64,000 nt of DNA from Fervidobacterium_A thailandense. Its GTDB lineage: Bacteria > Thermotogota > Thermotogae > Thermotogales > Fervidobacteriaceae. The notes below the pieces were generated by a model. That model searched no databases. It was not told where the DNA came from and saw only the letters and a list, made by a program, of their open reading frames with translations. This document shows, piece by piece, positions 44,344 to 52,641 of this stretch. Each line of letters starts with the position of its first letter. Within the stretch, counting starts at the first letter, position 1. The stretch lies in assembly GCF_041505935.1 (NCBI RefSeq), contig NZ_CP140110.1; one strand, written 5' to 3'. Made by a program: the position numbers and the translations under genes.

Positions 44344-45351
44344 ATGTCCATTCGTAAACTCACGTACATCTTGTTGATCTTGTTAACGGTCTTAACTGTG
44401 ACGTATGGACTCTCCGTTAACGTGCGCATCAAGGACATCGCGAAATTCAGAGGAGCCAGGGATAATCAGCTCTTCGGTGTGGGACTCGTCGTTGGTTTGA
44501 ACGGCACGGGAGACAGCGGCACACTCAACTCCACCCTCATCTCGAATATGTTAAAGAATTTTGGCGTGAACGTTGATCCGAACTTGCTTAAAACAAGGAA
44601 TGCTGCCCTTGTTATGGTCGTAGCTGACATCCCACCTTACTACAAACCTGGCATGCGCTTGGACGTCCAGGTTGCGAGTATAAACGATGCAAAAAGTTTG
44701 AGAAACGGCATTCTACTTCAAACACCACTTTACGGCGCCGATGGAAACGTGTACGCTGTTGCGCAAGGTCCCATCTCAGTTGGTGGTGAGGATGTCAAGG
44801 ACAGTGCTAACTTACAAAAACGCTTTCCCGTGGTTGGTTACATTCCTAATGGAGCGTTGATAGAGCGGGAAATTCCGATGAACGTTCTTGATTCAAATTC
44901 CGTCACGCTGCTGCTGAACCGTCCGGACTTCACAACGGCAGCCAGAACCGCGCTCGCCATCAACCAAAAATTCGGTGTTACGCTCGCCAAGGCAATCGAC
45001 GCTTCAAGTATCAAAGTGAACGTCCCCAGCGCATTTTCAGATGACGTTATCGCTTTCCTTGCGTTGCTCGAGGAGATAGAAGTTCCCGTTGACACACCCG
45101 CACAGGTTGTCATCAACGAACGAACCGGAACTGTTGTGTTCGGTGGAGATGTTAAAATCGCCGATTTCGTACTTTCTTACGGAAATTTTGTCGTCGTAAT
45201 TCAAAATGGTAAGATAAACGACCAGCAAGCAACTATCGGCAATTTGATAACCGCTCTCAAATCTCTGGGGGCAAAACCCCAAGATATTATTGCGATCATC
45301 CAAGAACTCCATAAAGCTGGCGTCATCTTCGCACAGTTACGTATCATGTGA
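44344..45351 (+). CDS. flgI: Flagellar P-ring protein FlgI
   Basis: FlgI builds the periplasmic P ring. The 335-residue protein has a signal peptide (MSIRKLTYILLILLTVLTVTYG) and the near-invariant start of the mature protein, VRIKDIAKFRGARDNQLFGVGLVVGLNGTGDS. The sections AALVMVVADIPPYYKPGMRLDVQVASINDAKSLRNG and TGTVVFGGDVKIAD follow, and the C-terminus is LKSLGAKPQDIIAIIQELHKAGV. ATG 44344 has AGGAG upstream; an in-frame start at 44323 is less likely. It ends the flgAHI operon and meets the TSUP gene head-on. Confidence 0.97.
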   Translation: MSIRKLTYILLILLTVLTVTYGLSVNVRIKDIAKFRGARDNQLFGVGLVVGLNGTGDSGTLNSTLISNMLKNFGVNVDPNLLKTRNAALVMVVADIPPYYKPGMRLDVQVASINDAKSLRNGILLQTPLYGADGNVYAVAQGPISVGGEDVKDSANLQKRFPVVGYIPNGALIEREIPMNVLDSNSVTLLLNRPDFTTAARTALAINQKFGVTLAKAIDASSIKVNVPSAFSDDVIAFLALLEEIEVPVDTPAQVVINERTGTVVFGGDVKIADFVLSYGNFVVVIQNGKINDQQATIGNLITALKSLGAKPQDIIAIIQELHKAGVIFAQLRIM

Positions 45352-45366
45352 GCTTACCGCATAAAT

Positions 45367-46125
45367 TCACCGCATGATAATTCTTACCATCAAAAGTGCC
45401 AGGACAACAATCATCACCGGTTTGATAATCCTGGCACCTTTTTTTAACGCAAGTCCCGTGCCCAACCAGTTGCCGATGATACCGAAAAGCGCAGCAGGTA
45501 ACCCTAAGGAATAAATAACTTTATTCCCAATAAGAAAAGTCACCAAAGCACCAACGTTCGAGGCGAGGTTCACGATTTTCGCGGTACCAGAGGCTTGAAC
45601 ATGTGTCAGGCTGAGTACCGACACGTAAAGTATGATGAGGAATGTGCCCGTACCGGGGCCAAAGAACCCGTCGTACAACCCAATTAGACCACCGATCAAA
45701 AAGGCCAGCATGTACTGCTTTAAAGTACTTCGTGGTTTGTTTTGTCCATTAGCGTCCTTTTTTCCAACTAATACAAAAAAAGCCGCAACCGGTATGAGTA
45801 CTGTGAGTACCTTTTTCAACAACGATTCGGGGATGAAAAGAACCAACCTCGCTCCAACGACGGAGCCAACAAGTGCACCGATAGTCGACGGTACGCCGAT
45901 TCGAAAGACAACAGCTCCTTTCTTTGCGTACCGTATCATGCTGAAGAGTGTACCTATCGTAGACGACAACTTATTCGTTGCCAGCGCGTTGTGACTCGGC
46001 AACCCAACGAAAAGGTACGCCGGGAGCGAGATCAACCCTCCTCCACCAGCTATCGAATCAACAAATCCGGCAAGAAAGACCATACCAAAGAGAATGAGCC
46101 TATCGATAATGCTTATTTCAATCAT
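45367..46125 (-). CDS. TSUP (TauE/SafE) family membrane transporter
   Basis: This is a 252-residue polytopic protein with the family signatures GFVDSIAGGGGLISLPAYLF and SHNALATNKLSSTIGT in the first half. GLYDGFFGPGTGTFLIILYV with ASGTAKIVNLASNVGAL marks the second. Members move sulfite, sulfonates or related anions; the substrate here is unknown. It has about eight hydrophobic segments. It is followed by a convergent flgI and preceded, 24 bases away, by the VIT1-like gene on the same strand. Confidence 0.9.
   Translation of the reverse strand: MIEISIIDRLILFGMVFLAGFVDSIAGGGGLISLPAYLFVGLPSHNALATNKLSSTIGTLFSMIRYAKKGAVVFRIGVPSTIGALVGSVVGARLVLFIPESLLKKVLTVLIPVAAFFVLVGKKDANGQNKPRSTLKQYMLAFLIGGLIGLYDGFFGPGTGTFLIILYVSVLSLTHVQASGTAKIVNLASNVGALVTFLIGNKVIYSLGLPAALFGIIGNWLGTGLALKKGARIIKPVMIVVLALLMVRIIMR
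45396..45445 (+). terminator. Terminator of flgAHI, inside the 3' end of the TSUP gene
   Basis: GTGCCAGGA and TCCTGGCAC form a perfect 9-bp stem with a 24-base loop, then CTTTTTTT. It starts 44 bases after the flgI stop and lies within the last codons of the convergent transporter gene. Confidence 0.65.
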
Positions 46126-46149
46126 TGATCTGGCTCCCTTCTGAATTCT

Positions 46150-46977
46150 CTACACAACGATACCGAATACCGTTCTCAAGAGCCAACCGATAAAGTAAGC
46201 AACCGCGGCACTCGTACCACCAACAAACAGCATTTCCAACCCACCTTTGTACCATTTAACCCCGGTAACCACCTGCCTAAGTGCGCCAACGAAGAATAAC
46301 GTTGCGGCGGTAATAACACAGGAAAGCATGAACTGATGATTAGCAATGAACGACCAGGTGGAAGCAAAAACGTAAGTCACCAGGGGCATAAAACCTGCGA
46401 TGATGAACGAAAAGAACGTCACCAAAGCGCTCTTCAGGGGAGACGTGTCATCTTCAAACAGCCCAAGTTCCTCGTGAAGCATCGTTTCGATCCAAAGTTC
46501 TTTGTTGCTCGTAATTGCATCGACAAGCGCCTCCAGCTTTTCTCCACTCAAACCTTTCCGTTTGTATATCTCCCTGACCTCAAGCTTCTCCGCCTCGGGG
46601 AGGTGTTCCACTTCCCACAGTTCCCTCTCGCGCTCAGCTTTGATGTAATCTTTTTCTGACTTTTCGGAAAGATAATCCCCAATGGCCATCGAAAGCCCAT
46701 CAGCAAACAAGTTTGCAAGCCCAACGATCAAGGCTACCGTCGGACTCAAATTTGCCCCTGCAACACCCGAAATAGCTGCAAAAGTCGTCACTATACCATC
46801 ACTCGCCCCGTACACAGCCTGACCAATGTACTTACCTTGCTCCGTCTTATGCCAAGGTTCTTTACCGATCTCCTCCGGTGAGTGAAGCCTTCTGTGCATT
46901 TCCAGATCACCATTCAGGAACGCTTGCCGAGCCCTTTCAACCCGCGTTTTCCCCACCTTCTTCAGAAACCTGAGCAC
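46150..46977 (-). CDS. VIT1/CCC1-family Fe2+/Mn2+ transporter
   Basis: This is a 275-residue membrane protein. The N-terminal membrane helices carry the family pattern GQAVYGASDGIVTTFAAISGVAGA and LFADGLSMAIGDYLSEKSE. A cytoplasmic Glu-rich metal-binding domain (about residues 115-170, ERERELWEVEHLPEAEKLEVREIYKRKG and MLHEELGL) and further helices follow. It probably exports iron or manganese, complementing ferritin in this genome. A GTG start at 46977 follows GGAGGTGAGG. The first 45 residues are a hydrophilic extension. Confidence 0.9.
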   Translation of the reverse strand: MLRFLKKVGKTRVERARQAFLNGDLEMHRRLHSPEEIGKEPWHKTEQGKYIGQAVYGASDGIVTTFAAISGVAGANLSPTVALIVGLANLFADGLSMAIGDYLSEKSEKDYIKAERERELWEVEHLPEAEKLEVREIYKRKGLSGEKLEALVDAITSNKELWIETMLHEELGLFEDDTSPLKSALVTFFSFIIAGFMPLVTYVFASTWSFIANHQFMLSCVITAATLFFVGALRQVVTGVKWYKGGLEMLFVGGTSAAVAYFIGWLLRTVFGIVV

Positions 46978-47118
46978 AAAATCCTCACCTCCAAGTTTAT
47001 TTGAGTTCCGTACGCCAACAATTTTTATTATACAGCAACAGAACTACACCATAGATGAGGACACTAAGTGTTACACTCATTTAACTTCATTTTTTCATCA
47101 ACTCCACACGTATCCCTC

Positions 47119-47146
47119 TTGACAAACCACATTTCTTTGGTATTAT
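47119..47146 (+). promoter_or_regulatory. Promoter of the tRNA cluster
   Basis: TTGACA (47119-47124) and TATTAT (47141-47146) are 16 bases apart, with TGG before the -10. The tRNA-Glu starts about 41 bases downstream of the -10. It likely serves all three tRNA genes. Confidence 0.85.
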
Positions 47147-47187
47147 TGGAAACGGTCATCAAAATCGACCATATATCTTTTTCCGAT

Positions 47188-47263
47188 GCCCCCATCGTCT
47201 AGCGGTCTAGGACACTGGCCTTTCAAGCCAGCGGCACGGGTTCGAATCCCGTTGGGGGCGCCA
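47188..47263 (+). tRNA. tRNA-Glu (TTC)
   Basis: A 76-base cloverleaf. The acceptor GCCCCCA pairs with TGGGGGC, the anticodon loop CTTTCAA gives anticodon TTC, the T-arm is GGGTTCGAATCCC, and CCA is encoded. It is the first of three closely spaced tRNA genes. Confidence 0.97.
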
Positions 47264-47300
47264 GTTTTTAAATATAAATCCTGCCTAAGTCCAGAAGCGT

Positions 47301-47375
47301 GGGTGCGTAGCTCAGAGGGAGAGCGTCTGCCTTACGAGCAGAAGGTCGTAGGTTCAAGTCCTGCCGCACCCACCA
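47301..47375 (+). tRNA. tRNA-Val (TAC)
   Basis: A 75-base cloverleaf. The acceptor GGGTGCG pairs with CGCACCC, the anticodon loop CTTACGA gives anticodon TAC, the T-arm contains GGTTCAAGTCC, and CCA is encoded. Confidence 0.97.
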
Positions 47376-47423
47376 CGGGAAGAAATAAATGAGTTGATAA
47401 AAGTAAATAACTAAAAAGTGTGT

Positions 47424-47499
47424 GGCCAGGTAGCTCAGTTGGTAGAGCAGTGGACTGAAAATCCACGTGTCGACGGTTCGATTCCGTCCCTGGCCACCA
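47424..47499 (+). tRNA. tRNA-Phe (GAA)
   Basis: A 76-base cloverleaf. The acceptor GGCCAGG pairs with CCTGGCC, the anticodon loop CTGAAAA gives anticodon GAA, the T-arm is CGGTTCGATTCCG, and CCA is encoded. The insertion-sequence patch begins about 160 bases downstream. Confidence 0.97.
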
Positions 47500-47659
47500 T
47501 TTTTATTTTTCTTGAACCAATCGCGAGCTCCCCGGGTCTAAATCAATGTACCACCTGCTTGGGTCGTTTTATAACGTTTTAACGTTTTGACGTTCTTAGG
47601 TATAGGGAAACCAGAATCTTAGAGTCTGTTCGACGATATGATTGGGGTACGATAGTAAA

Positions 47660-48882
47660 GGGTATGCCGCCCGGTCTCCAACAAAAACTTCGGTCTTTGA
47701 AATCTTTTTTGACTCTCAAAAGCGCTATTTTCCTCAGCTTTGCCAAAACATCATCCCCGCTGCTCTCGCAGCTTAACTTCTTCTGTATTCCACTTTCATT
47801 TACTCAACACGCTCCACAACTCAGCCAAACGCAAATAGCTCTTCAAAATGATTCACCAGGTACTCCACCAGTGGTCTTTGTATCTTCACCCAGTCTCCTG
47901 GCTCTTGCATTCTCAACTCCCGCTTGATGTTGTGGAGCACAACAAATGCTTTGATGTACTCAATCACGTTTGATAGCTTCTTGAACCCTCTTCTGATTTG
48001 CGTGAACATCGCAAGAAGGCTGTTTCTTGATTCTACCGCTTGATTTACTCTGGAGCTGACGGTTTTGTGGGAAATGTTTAGATACTCACAGGCTTGAGCG
48101 TATGAGGTTAATCCATCAGATAGCACAAGCTTTGGCCGACAAGGGAATATTAGCTTGATGGCCTCAAGAGTATCACGGTTGAGAGAGACACGGAAGTTAG
48201 CAATCAGGTAGTTATCGAAGCTAACGGCAAGGAAGACATAGATGGTATCGGTCTTTCCCTTTGAAGCGAGTTTTTCGAACTTTTCATCGACACAAAGGAC
48301 CTCAAAATGGATGGGAGTAAACTTGATGGCAGAAGAGAGTGCTTTTATCCAGCGGTAGATGGTAGAAACACTCGGGGAGTAGCCGTTGAGAGATAGGACG
48401 TTTCTGATTTGTCTGAATGAGAGGTTAGAGAAGAAGAGGATGAAGGCAAGAAGGCAGATGAAGAGAGGGTAGTTTGGGGAGAAAGGCAAGGGGTTGGTTT
48501 GAGGAGAGGAGTTTTTGAGTAAGTAAACGTTAGACTTATACTTGCATTTACGGCAGCGGAAACGGACGAAAGAAGAGCGGATTTTGAAGATTTCCATGGT
48601 GTTGTTGCAGTGAGGGCACCTGGGGTAGGAGAAGTTGAAGAGCTTGTTAGGGTTTGGTGAGCGAGGGGCTTTTGGGAACGAGAAAGTGCGTTTGCAGTTA
48701 GGGCAGATGAAGCTGAAGACCTGGGTAAGGGAGCCGTCAGGAGCACGGCGGAAGTAGCGGGAATTGACGTAGACTTTGGGATGATGGCAGTAGGGGCATG
48801 AAGGTCTTTGAGGAAGGTTGAGTTTTCTTGGCATAGGGTATACCTCCTTTCGTGGGGTGGAGGGGGGTGTACCCCTTTTTAA
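47660..48882 (-). mobile_element. Insertion sequence with zinc-ribbon DDE transposase
   Basis: The borders are estimated from imperfect inverted ends: GGGTATGCCGCCC near 47660 and, on the other strand, GGGGTACACCCCCC near 48880. They also rest on similarity to the decayed copy at about 50000-50440. The element carries one transposase gene. About 160 non-coding bases lie between the left end and the gene. The 160 bases between tRNA-Phe and the left end hold nothing I recognise. No target duplication was found by eye. Confidence 0.7.
47821..48834 (-). CDS. DDE transposase with two zinc ribbons (IS6-like)
   Basis: The 337-residue transposase opens with two zinc-ribbon pairs (CPYC...CPNC and CPHC...CRKC), a helix-turn-helix (SFRQIRNVLSLNGYSPSVSTIYRWIKAL) and a DDE catalytic core. 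The core has D in CVDEKFEKL, D in VLSDGLTSYA and E in NQAVESRNSLL. The tail RRGFKKLSNVIEYIKAFVVLHNIKR resembles IS6-type enzymes. I chose ATG 48834 because AGGAGG lies shortly before it; the frame extends to 48897. No frameshift or stop is seen, so it may be active. The family assignment is by resemblance. Confidence 0.85.
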   Translation of the reverse strand: MPRKLNLPQRPSCPYCHHPKVYVNSRYFRRAPDGSLTQVFSFICPNCKRTFSFPKAPRSPNPNKLFNFSYPRCPHCNNTMEIFKIRSSFVRFRCRKCKYKSNVYLLKNSSPQTNPLPFSPNYPLFICLLAFILFFSNLSFRQIRNVLSLNGYSPSVSTIYRWIKALSSAIKFTPIHFEVLCVDEKFEKLASKGKTDTIYVFLAVSFDNYLIANFRVSLNRDTLEAIKLIFPCRPKLVLSDGLTSYAQACEYLNISHKTVSSRVNQAVESRNSLLAMFTQIRRGFKKLSNVIEYIKAFVVLHNIKRELRMQEPGDWVKIQRPLVEYLVNHFEELFAFG

Positions 48883-48924
48883 GGAATTATACAACAATTC
48901 GGTGGGTTTTCATAATTTCATGGA

Positions 48925-49798
48925 ACAGTCTAGTAGTAACAAACTAATTAAGAAGAATTTCAAGTGTCCTTGGTTCTTGCTTTATTCGATTTACCAGGTA
49001 CACTAACATCCTCCCTATTAGCATCCACTCTATCCATACTTTCACGTCTTCCCACTTTTTCCGCTCAAAATTTATCTTCATCTTCAGCCGCTGAATGAAT
49101 TCCTCTATTTTCCACCTGTGCATGTATATACTCCCTATCAACGGCCTTTTAGTAAATTCTTTTCCCGCTTTCCCCCTGGGCCTTATGTACCCTTCTGTTT
49201 TCCTTACGAACTCAGCTTCGGCATATCCTCTGTCGGCTATTACTTTTCCCCTTATTCCTTCGATTAGTTTTTCAGCTACTCGTACGTCCCTTTGGTCGCT
49301 TATTGCAAAAGCTATTAACTCTTCCCTTCGGATGTCTATTACCAGATGGAGCTTCTCGTTCTTTTTTAGCCTTGTGCTTTCTATAGCCACGATACTCCCG
49401 ATCAGTTTTTTAACGAGCCCGGATAGTTTCTCTTTGTCTATTTTCTTCATTCGATAACTTATTGTCTGTATCGATGGGAGTTTTTCATCGAAAATTACTT
49501 GCTTAGCTTTTATTTTCCTGTATAGTTCTCTAATCGAGCGTGATTGGAGGAAGTGGAAAATGATCAAGAGTTTGAGAAAGAGGACATTGCCATACTTGCG
49601 AAGATACATACGTTTAGAAGGTTTACAAACGATACTTGCGATAGACTCGAGAATATCGTTAGGGATATTGAAAGAGACAGTAATGAGTTGAGCTCCTTCA
49701 TTCATGAGCTACACCTCCGAAGAAGAGTAACTAATAGAATGTTATTTGGTGTAGCTCGTTTTTTCAAGTTCTGCTTAATTTGGACAGGGTGAGACTGT
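48925..49798 (-). mobile_element. Second insertion sequence (IS4/IS5-like)
   Basis: Imperfect inverted ends are visible. The left end has ACAGTCT (48925-48931), then AATTAAGAAGAATTT. The right end, read inward, has ACAGTCT (49798-49792), then AATTAAGCAGAACTT, with an 11- versus 14-base gap between the two blocks. One transposase gene fills the element. No clear target duplication is seen. It sits 42 bases from the end of the first element. Confidence 0.65.
48944..49705 (-). CDS. Short IS4/IS5-like DDE transposase
   Basis: A 253-residue transposase of the DDE_Tnp_1 type. The core shows KLHLVIDIRREELIAFAISDQRDVRVAEKLI, the second acidic residue in VIADRGYAEAEF, and the C-terminal HRWKIEEFIQRLKMKINF with the catalytic Glu. 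The first catalytic position, normally Asp in a DxT/DGT motif, reads AIESTRL, so it is Glu. The linker after it is short. The enzyme may be inactive or a compact variant. ATG 49705 has GGAGGTG 8 bases upstream. It is shorter than usual family members (about 300 or more). Confidence 0.75.
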   Translation of the reverse strand: MNEGAQLITVSFNIPNDILESIASIVCKPSKRMYLRKYGNVLFLKLLIIFHFLQSRSIRELYRKIKAKQVIFDEKLPSIQTISYRMKKIDKEKLSGLVKKLIGSIVAIESTRLKKNEKLHLVIDIRREELIAFAISDQRDVRVAEKLIEGIRGKVIADRGYAEAEFVRKTEGYIRPRGKAGKEFTKRPLIGSIYMHRWKIEEFIQRLKMKINFERKKWEDVKVWIEWMLIGRMLVYLVNRIKQEPRTLEILLN

Positions 49799-49999
49799 AA
49801 TGATAAAGATTTAAAAAATTTCAAAATTTCCATACCAATAGTAGAAGCAACTCGGTGGAATTACAAAACACTTTGGATGAACACCATAGACAAATTTTGG
49901 TTTGCTGGAATAGATTAACAAACCAGCAATTCCTGAGAGAACTTGAAAAAAATTAGAAAATATTGTATCATTATACATGAAAGATTACGTTACAGTGCT

Positions 50000-50440
50000 A
50001 AGTGGTATACCTCTCAGTTTTCAAGGAAAACTCTGTTGCTTGCTTAGTTTCGCAAGTCGTTCTTTTCCTTAGCTTTGTCGAACGCATACCTTTCACCACT
50101 TGCACAGCTTGCTCTCTTTACAATTTAAGTTTTTTACTTAAATAAATCCACCGTTCATCCAACGGAAAACAACTTTTTCTGGTCTTTGAATGCTTTGAAT
50201 TCTCCTAATCTTCACCCCATTCTCGTATTTCGCCAATCTTTAGCTTAACTCTCAATATTGTGAATCGCAGCAAATGTTTTGGTCTAATCAATCACTAGAA
50301 CAGGTGAAACCGAAGACCTGAAGTCAAAGAGCCACCAAGAATGCAGGAAAAGTATAAAGCATTTGGAATAATGGAAATAGGCACATGAAGGACTTTGAAA
50401 AATGCTGGATTTTTGAGGTATAGCTAGGCCTCATTTTATA
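50000..50440 (-). pseudogene. Decayed, internally deleted copy of the first insertion sequence
   Basis: The stretch 50058-50293 aligns by eye with 47728-47967: TTTCC-TAGCTTTG, CTGGTCTTTG, CAAATGTTTTG versus CAAATGCTTTG, and CAATCAC. Directly after CAATCAC, 50295-50425 aligns with about 48700-48840: GAAGACCTG, GGCACATGAAGG versus GGGCATGAAGG. About 730 bases of the transposase middle are missing. No long frame remains. The 200 bases before it (49799-50000) are AT-rich with no gene I can support. Confidence 0.75.
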
Positions 50441-50474
50441 AAACAGTCTAAACCAGCGGAATGGAGGTGAGTGC

Positions 50475-51950
50475 ATGAAAAAGCTTGCTCTAACTGTGAT
50501 CGGGGGTTTTACGGTCGTTTTAGCTGTAACGCTTCTCTTGAACAGTTGTGCTGCCCCTGTGACCATTAAAGATTTCAGAAGTGAGATCAGCGAACCAAAC
50601 AAAGTTCCGATTAGTGATCCAGCATACTTGGTAAATATTCTCGGTAACGAAGAGTTCACCAAAATGATCTCCGAGATGGGCTACATACCGAACGCAAACA
50701 GGAACGAGGGATTCATACTTGGTAACCTCGCAGACTCTGCGGAAAATTTCCTCGAGGATTTCATCGATAAACTGGAAAAAAACGAGAGACGTAGGGAACT
50801 AGTTAGACAGATGATTGAATATCGAAAAGCCGTAGAAAAACTTCTAACGGCTTCTGATAGATACGAATACTTACTTAAGTTGGATGGAGAGGCAAAAAAA
50901 CAAATAGAAAAATCCTTTGGTGTTCAAGTTAGCACTGAATTATATGTTGATTTCCGCGACGTGCTTTATTTCTACCGTTCTTGGATTGAACCAATCGTTT
51001 TCATATATGAACACCGTGCAGAACTGAGGAGACTCTTAGAGGAATACAAAAACCTTAAGCAATCAAACATAGAAAAGTACTTTACAAAACAGTTTTTAGA
51101 ACTTTTGAATTTACTGAAAACTGGCGACAGGATCGATCTTGATATACTATCAAAGGCATTCCTCGAATTGGCAGCTGTAAAATCTCCGCCAAATGAATTG
51201 GGAATATCAGACATCTTTACCGAATCTTTCTTGGTTAGAGGAGGGATCGATCTCAAAGTAAGATTTCTTGACCACGAAATTTTATACCTGGTGGAAATAT
51301 TCGAGTTTGAAAGTTCCATGTTAGACGACAAAGGTGAAAGAAAGGACAAAAAGGTAACGATCTTATCGAAACTAAGATGGCGGTTTTTCTTAACAGAACC
51401 GTTTTTGGTTAAGTCCTGGGGCGAAAAAACTCTTGGAAGTTTACTTTTTAACATTGTGAGTGGAGAGTTCCAATTAGGGAATCTTACTGTAGACCTAAAA
51501 ACCACGAAAATTATCGAAGTTTTAAAAGAGCTAAACAAGATACTTCCGGACAAAACACTTAAGATAGTCTTCAGAGCCGCAGATTCAAAATCAGGCTACA
51601 TCGAAATTCTTATAAATTTTGGTTATTTAGCTAGAAGTAAAACAATCAACCTGGGTGATAATAACATAACGATAAAAACAGGATTATTCACAAGGGAAAA
51701 CCTCGAACAAATCAAAAGTATGTCAAACTCCCTCGAAAAAGTTCTCTTGTTCGTTGACAAATATTGTGACTTTTTTGATATTAAGGAGGAAAATGGTACT
51801 AAACTTTTACGCGTGGATATTAAAATTGCCGGTACCACTAACCCTGCGTTCCGAATACTGGTGCAATTCAAATTTGAAAACTTGGAATCGCTAATTCGGA
51901 AAACTAATGCTCTGAAACTATTGTTCAACATTCTGAGATTGACAAACTAA
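50475..51950 (+). CDS. Putative lipoprotein of unknown function
   Basis: I do not recognise this 491-residue protein. It has a lipoprotein signal (KKLALTVIGGFTVVLAVTLLLNSCAAP) with the lipid-bearing cysteine at residue 25. The rest is mainly helical and charged in the first half (FLEDFIDKLEKNERRRELVRQMIEYRKAVEKLL), then mixed beta-rich segments toward the end. No motif is evident. The DNA is visibly richer in A and T than its neighbours and the gene lies right behind an insertion-sequence relic, which suggests transfer. GGAGGTGAG precedes the ATG. It is a single gene closed by a hairpin. Confidence 0.75.
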   Translation: MKKLALTVIGGFTVVLAVTLLLNSCAAPVTIKDFRSEISEPNKVPISDPAYLVNILGNEEFTKMISEMGYIPNANRNEGFILGNLADSAENFLEDFIDKLEKNERRRELVRQMIEYRKAVEKLLTASDRYEYLLKLDGEAKKQIEKSFGVQVSTELYVDFRDVLYFYRSWIEPIVFIYEHRAELRRLLEEYKNLKQSNIEKYFTKQFLELLNLLKTGDRIDLDILSKAFLELAAVKSPPNELGISDIFTESFLVRGGIDLKVRFLDHEILYLVEIFEFESSMLDDKGERKDKKVTILSKLRWRFFLTEPFLVKSWGEKTLGSLLFNIVSGEFQLGNLTVDLKTTKIIEVLKELNKILPDKTLKIVFRAADSKSGYIEILINFGYLARSKTINLGDNNITIKTGLFTRENLEQIKSMSNSLEKVLLFVDKYCDFFDIKEENGTKLLRVDIKIAGTTNPAFRILVQFKFENLESLIRKTNALKLLFNILRLTN

Positions 51951-51977
51951 GCGAACTAAATAGCCACATCGTTTCTA

Positions 51978-52013
51978 AGCTCCATCTTCTCCAAGAGAAG
52001 ATGGGGCTTTTTT
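51978..52013 (+). terminator. Terminator after the lipoprotein gene
   Basis: AGCTCCATCTTCTC and GAGAAGATGGGGCT form a 14-base stem with one wobble and a three-base loop, followed by TTTTT. It isolates the lipoprotein gene from the rpmH promoter. Confidence 0.93.
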
Positions 52014-52050
52014 AATTCGTAAAAGGTATAAGGTAAATTTTTCCACCCCG

Positions 52051-52078
52051 TTGAATTCGGAGGATTTTCTGGTATAAT
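52051..52078 (+). promoter_or_regulatory. Promoter of the rpmH-rnpA-yidD-yidC-jag operon
   Basis: TTGAAT (52051-52056) and TATAAT (52073-52078) are 16 bases apart with TGG before the -10. It lies 54 bases upstream of the rpmH ATG. Confidence 0.82.
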
Positions 52079-52132
52079 CACATATGCGATACACGGGTGA
52101 CCTCGAAAAAAACGAAAAAGGAGGACGGTACT

Positions 52133-52267
52133 ATGAAGAGAACCTATCAACCTTCACGCATCAAGAGAAAGAGAACACATGGATTCCTCGCGAGGAAGTC
52201 CACACCTGGTGGAAGAAGAGTCTTGAGAAACAGAAGGAAAGCAGGTAGATGGAGACTGACAGTTTGA
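52133..52267 (+). CDS. rpmH: Ribosomal protein L34 (bL34)
   Basis: A 44-residue basic protein reading MKRTYQPSRIKRKRTHGFLA and then RKSTPGGRRVLRNRRKAGRW, the typical L34 pattern. AGGAGG lies just before the ATG. Its last 19 bases overlap the start of rnpA in another frame, so the two are coupled. It opens the classic rpmH-rnpA-yidD-yidC-jag order. Confidence 0.98.
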   Translation: MKRTYQPSRIKRKRTHGFLARKSTPGGRRVLRNRRKAGRWRLTV

Positions 52268-52641
52268 GGTTTACATTTCGCAAGAGAGAGCGCCTAAAAC
52301 TCAGGAGGGACATAAAGTTACTCTTCGAAGAAGGTAAATCGTTGCAAAGCCAGTTTTTTGTGGTTATCTTCAGGAAGAACGGACTTGATTACAGTAGGAT
52401 CGCGGTTTCGGTAAGGAAAAAATTTGGTAAAGCGAACCGGAGAAACAAAGTGAGAAGATGGGTAAGGGAATGTTTTAGAACAAACAAGCAGTATTTTCCA
52501 AAAGGTTTTGACATGATGTTCATCGTTAGAAGAGCATTGTCAGAAAAATTCGAAGAAGTGAATTACCATAAGATTTGCGAGGAACTTTTGAAGCTTTGTG
52601 CGAGGATCGTGGATGAAAAAAATAGTGCTTTATCTCATTAA
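52249..52641 (+). CDS. rnpA: Ribonuclease P protein component
   Basis: RnpA is the protein partner of RNase P RNA, which removes 5' leaders of pre-tRNAs. The 130-residue basic protein starts RFTFRKRERLKLRRDIKLLFEEGK and has the signature YSRIAVSVRKKFGKANRRNKVRRWVRE, including the RNR-like loop. ATG 52249 lies within the end of rpmH (19-base overlap). yidD starts inside its 3' end. Confidence 0.97.
   Translation: METDSLRFTFRKRERLKLRRDIKLLFEEGKSLQSQFFVVIFRKNGLDYSRIAVSVRKKFGKANRRNKVRRWVRECFRTNKQYFPKGFDMMFIVRRALSEKFEEVNYHKICEELLKLCARIVDEKNSALSH

Noticed and set aside
49799..50000. Short open stretch reading IVEATRWNYKTLWMNTIDKF
   Set aside because: It is broken by stops, has no start or ribosome site, and matches nothing I recognise; it may be a remnant but cannot be supported.
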